Shown here piece after piece: positions 53,752 through 62,176 of a stretch of 64,000 nucleotides of DNA; positions within the stretch are counted from its first letter, which is position 1, and each line of letters begins with the position of its first letter. Source of the DNA: Paenisporosarcina sp049671445 (GTDB taxonomy: Bacteria; Bacillota; Bacilli; Bacillales_A; Planococcaceae); contig NZ_JBATUX010000064.1 in assembly GCF_049671445.1 (NCBI RefSeq), positions 62,001-126,000 on the forward strand. The letters run 5' to 3'. The notes under the pieces were generated by a model. It worked only from the letters and a program-made list of their open reading frames with translations, was not told where the DNA came from and did not search any database. The translations under genes were made by a program, and so were the position numbers.

Positions 53752-53780
53752 TTGATTTAAGCATCAACATATAGTAATAT
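53752..53780 (+). promoter_or_regulatory. Sigma-A type promoter of nrdJ
   Basis: TTGATT (53752-53757), 17 bases, TAATAT (53775-53780). Confidence 0.6.
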
Positions 53781-53792
53781 ATTTAAGTATCA

Positions 53793-53808
53793 ACACTACA
53801 TATTGTGT
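53793..53808 (+). promoter_or_regulatory. NrdR-type operator
   Basis: ACACTACATATTGTGT fits the 16-base NrdR box (ACAC-N8-GTGT class, palindrome 6/8). It lies directly downstream of the promoter. A degenerate second box may overlap the -10 region (about 53763-53778, centres 30 bases apart). Repression by NrdR when dATP is high is likely. Confidence 0.65.
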
Positions 53809-53836
53809 TTTTTTGAATACTTAGGAGGAATGAAGT

Positions 53837-56398
53837 ATGGTACTAGTTTCTAAAGAAGACGTCAAGTTAAACATTGAGAATTTAAATAAAGACATTGCAT
53901 TATTCCCTCAAGTACATCCAATTACGGCAGACATGAAGTTAACACACAAAGGTGTTTCTCGTTTAGTCATGCTCGATCGCTACTCGTTTAAAGACATGTC
54001 AAAAGAAACTTTGAAAGCAGGAGACTTCGTCGTATTAACAGTAAAAGAAGATCCTAAATTCCCAGCTCGAGGATTAGGCTACATCGTTTCAATTGACAGA
54101 GACACAAATAAAGCAAAAGTTTTAATTGAAGAAGATTACCGTAGTGCCATTGATGATCCGACAGAACAACAACTTGGAATCGTTAGCCGTTCAATTCATG
54201 TAATTGAAAAACCACTGGAAGTCTATTATGAACAAATTGCCAAACGTAATGCAACGGGTTTAGCATCAGTTGAAACAACAGAAGAAAAGAAAAGAGAATG
54301 GTTCCAAAAGTTTTATGAACAATTGGTTGCTTTAAAATTTATTCCTGCCGGACGAGTACTTTATGGAGCGGGAGCAGGTACCGATGTTACATATTTTAAC
54401 TGTTACGTAATGCCATTTGTACCCGATTCACGTGAAGGTATTTCGGATCATCGCAAACAAGTGATGGAAATCATGAGTCGAGGCGGAGGCGTTGGAACGA
54501 ATGGTTCAACGCTTCGTCCAAGAAACACGCTTGCGAAAGGTGTTAACGGAAAATCGTCAGGCTCCGTATCATGGTTAGACGATATCGCGAAGTTAACACA
54601 TCTTGTAGAACAAGGTGGCAGCCGACGAGGCGCACAAATGATTATGCTAGCTGATTGGCATCCAGATATTGCTGAATTTATTATTTCTAAAATGCAAAAC
54701 CCGAGAATTCTTCGCTTTTTAATCGAGAATACAGAAGATGAAACCATCAAAGAACTTGCGAAGGAAAAACTCAACTTTAAAGCGTTATCTCAACAAGAAG
54801 AAGCTATGTATCAAGGGATAGTTAATTATAAACATATTCCTGGACTTGGCGGATTTAGTGATGGAATTATACGTGATGCAGAAACAAAATTACTAGATGG
54901 TGGTACTTATAGCGTTAACAACTCAGAGTTTTTAACTGGTGCTAATATCTCAGTCACGTTAACTGATGACTTTATGAAAGCGGTAGAATTAGAAGGTGAT
55001 CATGCACTTCGATTCCCATCCGTCGAATCATACTCTTCTGAAGAAATGGCTATTTACAATGGCAAGTGGCATGAAATTGGTGACGTTCGTGAGTGGGAAA
55101 AACAAGGTCATAGTGTTCGCACTTATCGCACGATGAAGGCGAAAGACTTATGGAACTTGATTAACATTTGCGCAACTTATTCTGCTGAACCTGGTATTTT
55201 CTTTATTGATAATGCGAATGAAATGACCAATGCAAAAGCTTATGGACAACAGGTTGTAGCAACGAACCCTTGTGGAGAACAACCATTAGCACCATATTCA
55301 GTATGTAACTTGGCAGCTGTTAATTTAGCGCAATTTGCTCAAAAAGAGTCTAAAACAGTCGATTTTGAAGGCTTAAAAGAAACGGTTCGTGTCGGTGTAC
55401 GTATGCAAGATAACGTGATTGATGCAACACCTTACTTCTTAGAAGAGAACGAAGTACAAGCCCGTGGTGAACGTCGTGTAGGTCTTGGTGTTATGGGACT
55501 AGCTGACCTACTAATTTATTGTGAAAAAGAATATGGTTCAGATGAAGGTAATGTATTAGTTGACCAAATTTTTGAAACAATTGCTGTGGCAGCATATGAA
55601 ACTTCTGCTGAACTTGCGAAAGAACGTGGCAGTTTCCCATTCTTACAAGGTGAAACGGAAGAAGAAACAAATCGATTACGCCAAGCATTTATTAATACAG
55701 GCTTTATGAAAAAAATGGCCCCACATGTACGTGAAGCGATTATTGAAAATGGAATTCGCAACTCTCACTTATTAACTGTTGCGCCGACTGGATCAACAGG
55801 AACAATGGTTGGAGTTTCAACAGGATTAGAACCTTATTTCTCTTTCACTTATTACCGTAGTGGACGTTTAGGTAAATTCATTGAAGTAAAAGCAGATATT
55901 GTGCGTGAATACTTAGAAGCAAATCCACATATAGATCCGAATAATTTGCCAGAGTGGTTTAAAGCATCGATGGAATTAGCACCAGAAGCTCATGCTGATG
56001 TGCAGTGTATTATTCAACGTTGGATTGATAGTTCTATTTCCAAGACAGTAAATGCACCACGTGGCTATACAGTAGAGCAAGTACAAGGTGTTTACGAACG
56101 ACTGTATCGTGGTGGAGCTAAAGGTGGGACGGTGTATGTTGATGGAAGTCGAGATGCACAAGTGTTGACACTAAAAGCTGAAGAAAATGTAATGGATGAA
56201 CATCATTATGAAGAAAAAGTTATGGACAATCGTCCGATTGTATTAGTAGATACGATTCAAGCTCTACGTTCAACGACAGTAACAATTGGATCTGAAGCTG
56301 GTAACAGATGTCCAGTATGTAGACAAGGTACAGTCGAAGAAATGGGTGGCTGTAATACCTGTACAGGTTGCGGTGCTCAACTTAAGTGTGGTCTGTAA
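53837..56398 (+). CDS. nrdJ: Adenosylcobalamin-dependent (class II) ribonucleotide reductase
   Basis: Reduces ribonucleotides to deoxyribonucleotides using coenzyme B12, oxygen-independent. The 853 residues form the ten-stranded barrel with NPCGEQPLAPYSVCNL near residue 475, APTGSTGTMVG, and the allosteric and B12-binding regions. The C-terminal tail NRCPVCRQGTVEEMGGCNTCTGC carries redox/zinc cysteines typical of this type. ATG 53837 with TAGGAGGAA. No B12 riboswitch is present upstream; an NrdR box is. In B. subtilis this position holds mntR/yqhO-yqhQ, not a reductase. Confidence 0.95.
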   Translation: MVLVSKEDVKLNIENLNKDIALFPQVHPITADMKLTHKGVSRLVMLDRYSFKDMSKETLKAGDFVVLTVKEDPKFPARGLGYIVSIDRDTNKAKVLIEEDYRSAIDDPTEQQLGIVSRSIHVIEKPLEVYYEQIAKRNATGLASVETTEEKKREWFQKFYEQLVALKFIPAGRVLYGAGAGTDVTYFNCYVMPFVPDSREGISDHRKQVMEIMSRGGGVGTNGSTLRPRNTLAKGVNGKSSGSVSWLDDIAKLTHLVEQGGSRRGAQMIMLADWHPDIAEFIISKMQNPRILRFLIENTEDETIKELAKEKLNFKALSQQEEAMYQGIVNYKHIPGLGGFSDGIIRDAETKLLDGGTYSVNNSEFLTGANISVTLTDDFMKAVELEGDHALRFPSVESYSSEEMAIYNGKWHEIGDVREWEKQGHSVRTYRTMKAKDLWNLINICATYSAEPGIFFIDNANEMTNAKAYGQQVVATNPCGEQPLAPYSVCNLAAVNLAQFAQKESKTVDFEGLKETVRVGVRMQDNVIDATPYFLEENEVQARGERRVGLGVMGLADLLIYCEKEYGSDEGNVLVDQIFETIAVAAYETSAELAKERGSFPFLQGETEEETNRLRQAFINTGFMKKMAPHVREAIIENGIRNSHLLTVAPTGSTGTMVGVSTGLEPYFSFTYYRSGRLGKFIEVKADIVREYLEANPHIDPNNLPEWFKASMELAPEAHADVQCIIQRWIDSSISKTVNAPRGYTVEQVQGVYERLYRGGAKGGTVYVDGSRDAQVLTLKAEENVMDEHHYEEKVMDNRPIVLVDTIQALRSTTVTIGSEAGNRCPVCRQGTVEEMGGCNTCTGCGAQLKCGL

Positions 56399-56421
56399 GC
56401 TAACATAAACGATAGATAAAT

Positions 56422-56465
56422 AAAAAACGGACATTGTATCTACTTGATACAATGTCCGTTTTTTA
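56422..56465 (+). terminator. Intrinsic terminator after nrdJ
   Basis: AAAAACGGACATTGTATC pairs with GATACAATGTCCGTTTTT. Confidence 0.95.
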
Positions 56466-56555
56466 TTTCTATTTATTTTTGAAATATCACGATAACTATG
56501 AATAGAGTGAGTGACAACCGTCAAAAATGGGATGATAGAAAGGAATGTGATTTGA

Positions 56556-56978
56556 ATGAAAGGTACTCATTTCCTATGGATATCAACTGCACATGCTCTC
56601 GTTTTTACAAGTATATTAGGTTTTCTTCATGTTTTTAAATTCATTAAATGGCATCCTTTAAACTGGACAGATAATTTTCAAATATTTCCCCATTCTCACG
56701 TTTCAATCAAGTGGATGCTTACATTTTTAATCGTTTTTTTCATCATAAATATTGTGACGGGATTATTTCTGCTAGTCAAAAAAATGCCGGCCATCGCTAC
56801 TTCTATTGTCGTTGGCTTTGCCGTTTGGCTTTTGTTGGAATGGGCAATATACAAAAATTTTTCCCATATCAAATGGCACTCTATTCCGATGTTAACGGTT
56901 ATTTTATTAATTTGCCGAGCATTAGCTGAAACAATTGTATATTACGACAGAACTGTATATGATGACGAACGAAAGTAG
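56556..56978 (+). CDS. Membrane protein, YqhR-like
   Basis: 140 residues with four hydrophobic segments (around 10-27, 52-72, 80-96 and 110-125). Position before aroQ and size resemble B. subtilis YqhR, which is of unknown function. ATG 56556 with AAGGAATG upstream. Followed by aroQ at 61 bases. Confidence 0.7.
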   Translation: MKGTHFLWISTAHALVFTSILGFLHVFKFIKWHPLNWTDNFQIFPHSHVSIKWMLTFLIVFFIINIVTGLFLLVKKMPAIATSIVVGFAVWLLLEWAIYKNFSHIKWHSIPMLTVILLICRALAETIVYYDRTVYDDERK

Positions 56979-57039
56979 TTGCCGCCCTTCTTTGTTGTGA
57001 TAAAATGAAGGGGGAACGATTTTAACTAGGGGGAATAAT

Positions 57040-57483
57040 GTGAAGATTCTATGTTTGAATGGACCGAATTTAAATCGGTTAGGAAAACGTGAACCAGCAA
57101 TTTATGGATCAGAAACATTAGAAGATGTGCAGCATTCGTTAACAACTTACGCTGATCAATCAAATGTTCAGATGGAATGTAAACAATCGAATCATGAAGG
57201 TGAGCTTATCGATTGGCTTCACCTAGCAGAAGATACTGAGATTGATGGGATTATTTTTAATCCTGGAGCATACACACATACAAGTTATGCGATTAGGGAT
57301 GCCATTGCATCTATTTCTATTCCTGTTATTGAAGTTCATATTTCGAATATTCATAGCAGAGAAAGTTTTCGTCATCAATCAGTATTGGCAGCCGTGTGTG
57401 AGGGTCAAATTTGCGGACTTGGAACATTTGGTTATACGTTAGCACTAGAAACATTTTTACATAGAAGAAAAGGGGAATCTTAA
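57040..57483 (+). CDS. aroQ: 3-dehydroquinate dehydratase, type II
   Basis: Third step of the shikimate pathway. 147 residues: NGPNLNRLGKREPAIYG with the catalytic tyrosine, QSNHEGELIDWLH, NPGAYTHTSYAIRDAI and EVHISNIHSRESFR. The start is GTG 57040 with AGGGGGAA. The stop touches the start of the peptidase gene. A second shikimate-pathway gene, aroK, lies at 44915. Confidence 0.96.
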   Translation: MKILCLNGPNLNRLGKREPAIYGSETLEDVQHSLTTYADQSNVQMECKQSNHEGELIDWLHLAEDTEIDGIIFNPGAYTHTSYAIRDAIASISIPVIEVHISNIHSRESFRHQSVLAAVCEGQICGLGTFGYTLALETFLHRRKGES

Positions 57484-58545
57484 ATGGAGAAATTATCTAA
57501 ATTACGTCAAGCTCTTGTCGAACACCAGATTGATGCTTTGTTAATTACAAGTGGCTACAATCGCAGATACATAACAGGTTTTACTGGAACAGCGGGAGTT
57601 GCAATTGTTTCACAAGAACAAGCTGTTTTTATTACAGATTTCCGTTATACAGAACAAGCAGAATCAGAAATTAATGGCTTTGATATTGTCCAACATTCTA
57701 AGACTCTTATTGAAGAAGTAAGTGTGCAGTTAGAAAAACTAGGTGCTAAAAAAGTAGGCTTTGAGAAAGATGACATGACTTATGCCATGTTTGAAAGCTA
57801 TCAAAAAGCTGTCAAAACAGAGCTTGTACCTGTTTCTGGGCTAATTGAGAAGATCCGCTTGATTAAGACGCCTCAAGAGATTAAGATTATTAAGGCTGCC
57901 GCGGACATTGCAGACGCGGCTTTTGACCATATCATTACGTTTATCACTGCTGGAAAAACAGAATTAGAGGTTTCAAATGAACTAGAGTTCTTTATGCGTA
58001 AACAAGGGGCTTCTTCATCTTCTTTTGATATTATCGTGGCATCTGGTCTTCGTTCAGCCTTACCACACGGTGTAGCTACGGATAAAATTATTGAAAAAGG
58101 TGATTTTGTTACATTGGACTTCGGTGCATTGTATAATGGATATGTATCGGACGTAACGAGAACAGTTGCCATTGGTGAACCAAGTGATCACTTGAAAGAA
58201 ATTTATCAAATTGTTCTAGATTCACAAATGTTAGCCTTGGAAAAAATTAAACCAGGCATGACAGGGATTGAAGCGGACGCAGTTGCTCGAGATTATATTA
58301 AATCAAAAGGGTACGGAGAAGCATTTGGTCATTCTTTAGGACACGGGATTGGTTTAGAAGTGCACGAAGGACCTGGCTTATCATTCCGTTCGGATGTTGT
58401 TCTTGAAGAAGGAATGGTCATTACAATTGAACCTGGGATTTACTTGCCGGGTGTCGGTGGCGTTCGAATTGAAGATGATTCAGTCGTGACCTCAACAGGA
58501 AATAGCAAATTAACACATTCTACAAAAGAGTTACTTATCTTATAA
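57484..58545 (+). CDS. yqhT: M24-family aminopeptidase (Xaa-Pro peptidase type, YqhT)
   Basis: Metallopeptidase releasing residues before proline, 353 residues: creatinase-like N-terminal domain (1-125) and pita-bread catalytic domain. Metal ligands lie in LDFGALYNGYVSDVTRT, SLGHGIGLEVHEGP, TIEPGIYLPG and RIEDD. Position between aroQ and efp is the classic Bacillales arrangement; it may aid degradation of proline-containing peptides near EF-P function, which is inference. Adjacent to aroQ with no gap. Confidence 0.94.
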   Translation: MEKLSKLRQALVEHQIDALLITSGYNRRYITGFTGTAGVAIVSQEQAVFITDFRYTEQAESEINGFDIVQHSKTLIEEVSVQLEKLGAKKVGFEKDDMTYAMFESYQKAVKTELVPVSGLIEKIRLIKTPQEIKIIKAAADIADAAFDHIITFITAGKTELEVSNELEFFMRKQGASSSSFDIIVASGLRSALPHGVATDKIIEKGDFVTLDFGALYNGYVSDVTRTVAIGEPSDHLKEIYQIVLDSQMLALEKIKPGMTGIEADAVARDYIKSKGYGEAFGHSLGHGIGLEVHEGPGLSFRSDVVLEEGMVITIEPGIYLPGVGGVRIEDDSVVTSTGNSKLTHSTKELLIL

Positions 58546-58560
58546 TTTGGAGGAACAAAC

Positions 58561-59121
58561 ATGATTTCAGTAAATGATTTTAAAACAGGTTTAACAATAG
58601 AAGTAGATGGTGGCATTTGGCGCGTTCTAGACTTCCAACATGTAAAACCAGGTAAAGGTGCAGCATTCGTACGTTCTAAATTACGCAACATTCGTACTGG
58701 TGCAGTGAATGAAAAAACTTTCCGCGCTGGAGAGAAAGTTGAAAAAGCTCAAATTGATAATCGTAAAATGCAATATTTATACGCAAACGGCGATGTTCAC
58801 AATTTCATGGACACTGACACGTATGAACAAATCGAACTTGATTCTAAACAAATCGAGTATGAATTGAAATTCTTACGTGAAAACATGGAAGTTCAAATTA
58901 TGCAGTACCAGGGTGAAACATTAGGAGTTGAATTACCAAACTCAGTTATTTTAATTGTTGCTGAAACAGAGCCTGGTATTAAAGGTGATACATCAAGTGG
59001 TGGTACGAAAACAGCAGTTTTAGAAACTGGACTTTCAGTACAAGTACCATTCTTTATCAACGAAGGCGATAGACTAATCATTAACACTTCAGAAGCGGCT
59101 TACGTTTCAAGAGCACAATAA
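58561..59121 (+). CDS. efp: Elongation factor P
   Basis: Rescues ribosomes stalled at polyproline motifs. 186 residues, three beta-barrel domains; K32 in PGKGAAF is the loop residue that in B. subtilis carries 5-aminopentanol. C-terminal domain ETEPGIKGDTSSGGTKTA. ATG 58561 with TTGGAGGA. A terminator follows; spoIIIAC begins 105 bases later. Confidence 0.97.
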   Translation: MISVNDFKTGLTIEVDGGIWRVLDFQHVKPGKGAAFVRSKLRNIRTGAVNEKTFRAGEKVEKAQIDNRKMQYLYANGDVHNFMDTDTYEQIELDSKQIEYELKFLRENMEVQIMQYQGETLGVELPNSVILIVAETEPGIKGDTSSGGTKTAVLETGLSVQVPFFINEGDRLIINTSEAAYVSRAQ

Positions 59122-59127
59122 AACAAG

Positions 59128-59166
59128 AGTTGCCATTTGCATATCATGCAAATGGCAACTTTTTTT
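59128..59166 (+). terminator. Intrinsic terminator after efp
   Basis: AGTTGCCATTTGC pairs with GCAAATGGCAACT plus seven T. Confidence 0.95.
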
Positions 59167-59194
59167 CATGTATTTAGCTAGTTGAGCATAAGAT
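59166..59194 (+). promoter_or_regulatory. Candidate sigma-E type promoter of the reduced spoIIIA operon
   Basis: TCATGTA (59166-59172), 14 bases, CATAAGAT (59187-59194). This is close to the sporulation sigma-E consensus (KMATATT, N13-15, CATACAnT). The -35 abuts the T tract of the efp terminator. Confidence 0.38.
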
Positions 59195-59226
59195 GAAGAG
59201 ACAGAGGAGGGGACAAGTCGGAATTT

Positions 59227-59427
59227 ATGGACGTAATTCGAGTGGCAGGAATTGGATTAATTCTTGCGTTGTTGCACCTTTTCTTTGAACAAACAGGGAA
59301 AAAAGAATTTACATTTTTTTTATTTGTTTTTGGTTATCTTTACATGACGGTTGAAATGTTGCGTTTTCTTCGTTATTTCTTTGAAGAAATCACTGCTTTT
59401 TTCGAATGGCTCACCATTTCGGTGTAA
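59227..59427 (+). CDS. spoIIIAC: Stage III sporulation protein SpoIIIAC
   Basis: Small membrane component of the SpoIIIA-SpoIIQ feeding channel between mother cell and forespore. 66 residues with two hydrophobic segments and FEQTGKKEF, matching the LDQMGKKEY pattern of B. subtilis. ATG 59227; the good GGAGGGG is about 14 bases away, longer than usual. In B. subtilis spoIIIAA and spoIIIAB precede it; both are absent here. Confidence 0.82.
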   Translation: MDVIRVAGIGLILALLHLFFEQTGKKEFTFFLFVFGYLYMTVEMLRFLRYFFEEITAFFEWLTISV

Positions 59428-59430
59428 GTT

Positions 59431-59808
59431 ATGCAGATTATTCTAGTCACGATAGTGATTATTTTCCTGATGCTGTTGCTACAACAAATTCTTCCACAGT
59501 TCACACCTCTTCTTCTTAGTTTTTTCTTTTTTATCTTACTCTCTAATATTTTGTTTCAAATGCTCATTCCTATTGTGCGAACAGTTCTCGAGCAAGCTCC
59601 AAAAGAAGCTCTCCCCATAATAAGAGTTTTAATTATATCTGTTTTTCTTACGTTTATAGGTGAAGCTCTGTCTGAATGGAGCAAGAATTTAAATTTGAAT
59701 GCGCTTAGTCCACTTATATCTATTAGTTGCCACTTATTAATACTGACGTATTGGTTGCCACTTATCCAACAAATGTTTACGACTCTATCGCGGCTTTTGA
59801 TCGACTAA
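59431..59808 (+). CDS. spoIIIAD: Stage III sporulation protein SpoIIIAD
   Basis: 125 residues with four hydrophobic segments, beginning MQIILVTIVIIFLMLLL. It starts three bases after the spoIIIAC stop. Similarity to B. subtilis SpoIIIAD is recognisable by order, length and topology rather than by strong motifs. The C-terminus precedes spoIIIAE by 29 bases. Confidence 0.75.
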   Translation: MQIILVTIVIIFLMLLLQQILPQFTPLLLSFFFFILLSNILFQMLIPIVRTVLEQAPKEALPIIRVLIISVFLTFIGEALSEWSKNLNLNALSPLISISCHLLILTYWLPLIQQMFTTLSRLLID

Positions 59809-59837
59809 TTCAGGTAATTGAGGGGGTGAGATGGTTC

Positions 59838-60743
59838 ATGCTTGAACCCTTATATGCCTATATTTTTGGCGTAACCAAATACTTTATCGTTCTTCTTATT
59901 GCCATCATTTTTGGTATGATACTCGATATTTTATTTCCTCAAGGAAAGCGTTGGACAAGGCTAGCCCTTTTTTGCATAGCGGTGTTATATACTCTTACTC
60001 CGGCAATAGAGGCGATGCATGAAATGCAGCAGTTTGCCAAACAAATGATTACTGTATTTATGAGTGTTTATCCGGTGTTAACGGCTGGTTTGCTAATGAA
60101 TAGTGGAACGATGGCTTTTTCAATTTGGAATCCAGCCTTATATGTATTTATTCAGTTTACAGTGGTATTAACTGAAAAAATTCTTATTCCATTGTTAATG
60201 ACAACAATATTGCTTGATTTTATTAGTCGGTTTCATCCAGCAACACCCTTTACGAAACTGACAGATATTATTCGAACCTCTTTGCTCAGTATTGTTTCTG
60301 CAGTTGTTGTTATTTATAGTTTTTTTATCTCAGTCCAAGGCTTTATTTCATGGAATATTTCTAGTGTTGTCACCGAACCAATTAAGAAAATCATTCAGCA
60401 AAACATTCCTTTCGTTGGATCCTTCTTAACAGAAAGTCTAAGTACATTTACTCGGTTTTCATCATCTATCACGTCGATTACCGGTGGTGGTATTGCTTTT
60501 TCGATTTTACTCGTGGTATTAATCCCCACACTAAAAACGATAAGCGTGGCCTTTTGTTATCGATTAGTGGCTGCCATCATTGAACCATTTGGTCCTGAAG
60601 ATTTAGCTAGCTTTTTAGATGATATAGGTAAATCTATATTTGTGTTAAGTATCTTGTCATTTCTCATTGCGTTTGCGTTTTTCTACACCGCAATTTTTGT
60701 TGTTATTTTGGTGAAATTTTCACTTCTAATGAGGGGTGCATGA
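59838..60743 (+). CDS. spoIIIAE: Stage III sporulation protein SpoIIIAE, N-terminally short
   Basis: 301 residues, polytopic (about seven membrane segments). The C-terminal two thirds resemble SpoIIIAE (AGLLMNSGTMAFSIWNPAL, EPFGPEDLASFLDDIGKS). B. subtilis SpoIIIAE is near 399 residues with a signal sequence and an outer domain of about 100 residues before the first of these segments; that part is missing here. ATG 59838 is behind GAGGGGGTGAG; the frame is open to 59727 but that overlaps spoIIIAD and adds no signal peptide. Confidence 0.8.
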   Translation: MLEPLYAYIFGVTKYFIVLLIAIIFGMILDILFPQGKRWTRLALFCIAVLYTLTPAIEAMHEMQQFAKQMITVFMSVYPVLTAGLLMNSGTMAFSIWNPALYVFIQFTVVLTEKILIPLLMTTILLDFISRFHPATPFTKLTDIIRTSLLSIVSAVVVIYSFFISVQGFISWNISSVVTEPIKKIIQQNIPFVGSFLTESLSTFTRFSSSITSITGGGIAFSILLVVLIPTLKTISVAFCYRLVAAIIEPFGPEDLASFLDDIGKSIFVLSILSFLIAFAFFYTAIFVVILVKFSLLMRGA

Positions 60744-60904
60744 TGTCCGAGTGGTTAAAGGGATTAGTGTTTATTATTTTGGTAAGCGAAATCCTACAGG
60801 CAGTTTTCTCAGACACAGATTCCAGTGATAACTTGGAACAATATACAAAATTAGGACTGGCCATATACATGATGTTATTTATCTCTTCATTTTTCTATGA
60901 ATAG
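60743..60904 (+). CDS. spoIIIAF: SpoIIIAF homologue reduced to two membrane segments
   Basis: 53 residues: MSEWLKGLVFIILVSEILQA, a short loop DTDSSDNLEQYTKLG and a second membrane segment ending SSFFYE. B. subtilis SpoIIIAF has about 206 residues with the same start and a soluble ring-building-like domain behind the two segments; that domain is absent. ATG 60743 overlaps the spoIIIAE stop (TGATG) with GAGGGG upstream, so translation is normal. No continuation is found in other frames before spoIIIAG. Confidence 0.7.
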   Translation: MSEWLKGLVFIILVSEILQAVFSDTDSSDNLEQYTKLGLAIYMMLFISSFFYE

Positions 60905-60960
60905 TTGAGGAATGAGTTTCATATAGTTTATCAAATGCCTGTCTCACTTAAGAGAGGAGC

Positions 60961-61401
60961 GTGATTCCATCCATTAAAACGAATCGAATGAAAAGCGGAC
61001 TCCTGCTCGCAAGCCTCTTGGTATTCTTGGTGTTTTTCTTATTTAATGAAACCATTTTCACCAAGCAATCTTACACAACCAGTCAGTCAGAAGATCCGGC
61101 AACACAAGAACAATCATTGGAAAAAGCGTTGGAAAAAATGGCTGGGGTAGGTGAAGTCGAATTATTTTTTTATACAGGCACGAACGAGCCTCTTCAAACA
61201 GTTTCGGAAAAACCTAGTTTTGCCTTGTTTGATCCGAAGACAGAGGAACAAACAAAGATCCAATCTGTATTAGTTGTCGCAAGAGGAGCGGATCAAGCTC
61301 AAACCAGATTAAAGCTTACAAAATATTTATCGGCTGTATTAATACTGCCGGAACATCGAATTGTCGTCGTCCCGATGGATGAGAAAGGGGTTTCTAAATG
61401 A
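60961..61401 (+). CDS. spoIIIAG: Stage III sporulation protein SpoIIIAG, compact form
   Basis: 146 residues (B. subtilis near 229): one membrane anchor (residues 12-30), then a ring-building domain with KALEKMAGVGEVELFFYTG and IQSVLVVARGADQAQTRLKL. In B. subtilis the domain is interrupted by a long beta insertion that shapes the 30-subunit ring; here the insertion is only about 30 residues. GTG 60961 sits one base behind GAGGAG; ATG 60988 is a possible alternative. It overlaps spoIIIAH by four bases. Confidence 0.82.
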   Translation: MIPSIKTNRMKSGLLLASLLVFLVFFLFNETIFTKQSYTTSQSEDPATQEQSLEKALEKMAGVGEVELFFYTGTNEPLQTVSEKPSFALFDPKTEEQTKIQSVLVVARGADQAQTRLKLTKYLSAVLILPEHRIVVVPMDEKGVSK

Positions 61402-61940
61402 AAGTCAAAAAACGTACAGTGTGGATGCTAACTTTATTAAGTCTAGTAGCAGTAATTTCGGTGTATTACGTGCAAGAGCCCAACAATATGCCCTTTGATG
61501 GTTTAGCTATTTTCTCAGATGAAGCAACTGATCAAATGAAAGTCGATGATGGAGCTAAAGATGAGTCAGTGACACCAGTATATGCTCAAAGTGCGTTATT
61601 TGAAGAAATGAGAATGGAAGCTTCAAACGAACGTAGTCAGTTAAAAGAACAACTTACTACAAAAATTACGTCAAATGAAATGAATGCTGATGAAATTAAT
61701 GAAGCTTATAGTGAGATGGAAGATTTAACAGTTCGCGAAACCACAGAAGCCATGCTTGAAATGCTGATTCGCTCATTAGGGTATTCAGATGCTCTAGTTC
61801 AAACAGAGACCGGAAAAGTTAAAGTTATGGTCATCGCGGACGAACTAGGTAAATCGCAAGCAAACGCGATTATCCACATCGTCAAAAAAGAGTGGGAAGA
61901 TGCAAAAACAGTAAGTGTAACATTCCAACCAGCTTCATAA
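61398..61940 (+). CDS. spoIIIAH: Stage III sporulation protein SpoIIIAH
   Basis: 180 residues: VKKRTVWMLTLLSLVAVISVYYV is the membrane anchor and close to the B. subtilis start; the C-terminal domain (around 120-180, VQTETGKVKVMVIADELGKSQANAI) is the ring-building domain that meets forespore SpoIIQ across the intermembrane space. Spacer region (40-110) is acidic. ATG 61398 overlaps spoIIIAG. A terminator follows. Confidence 0.9.
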   Translation: MKVKKRTVWMLTLLSLVAVISVYYVQEPNNMPFDGLAIFSDEATDQMKVDDGAKDESVTPVYAQSALFEEMRMEASNERSQLKEQLTTKITSNEMNADEINEAYSEMEDLTVRETTEAMLEMLIRSLGYSDALVQTETGKVKVMVIADELGKSQANAIIHIVKKEWEDAKTVSVTFQPAS

Positions 61941-61946
61941 TTATTG

Positions 61947-61973
61947 AAAAGGGCCAATATTGGTCCTTTTTCT
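61947..61973 (+). terminator. Terminator after spoIIIAH
   Basis: AAAAGGGCCAATATTGGTCCTTTTT: imperfect stem with T run. Confidence 0.85.
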
Positions 61974-62176
61974 TTTGTATTCATCATTTCCTCTTACAAA
62001 CCCTCATGCTTTCCGATTTCTCTATTCCTTCTTCTAAATTAAGCTTTAAGGACGCTTTTTATATTTCGTATTAAGACCAACTCACAAAGAATTTTTGGTT
62101 ATCTATTTCAAATTTTCTCAATAACGACTAAAATAGAATAGGAACCTAATTCGATACATGGTAAGGGGAGTTTTGA

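Noticed and set aside
53664..53836. Cobalamin riboswitch upstream of nrdJ
   Set aside because: No B12-box sequence is present; the interval is too short and AT-rich.
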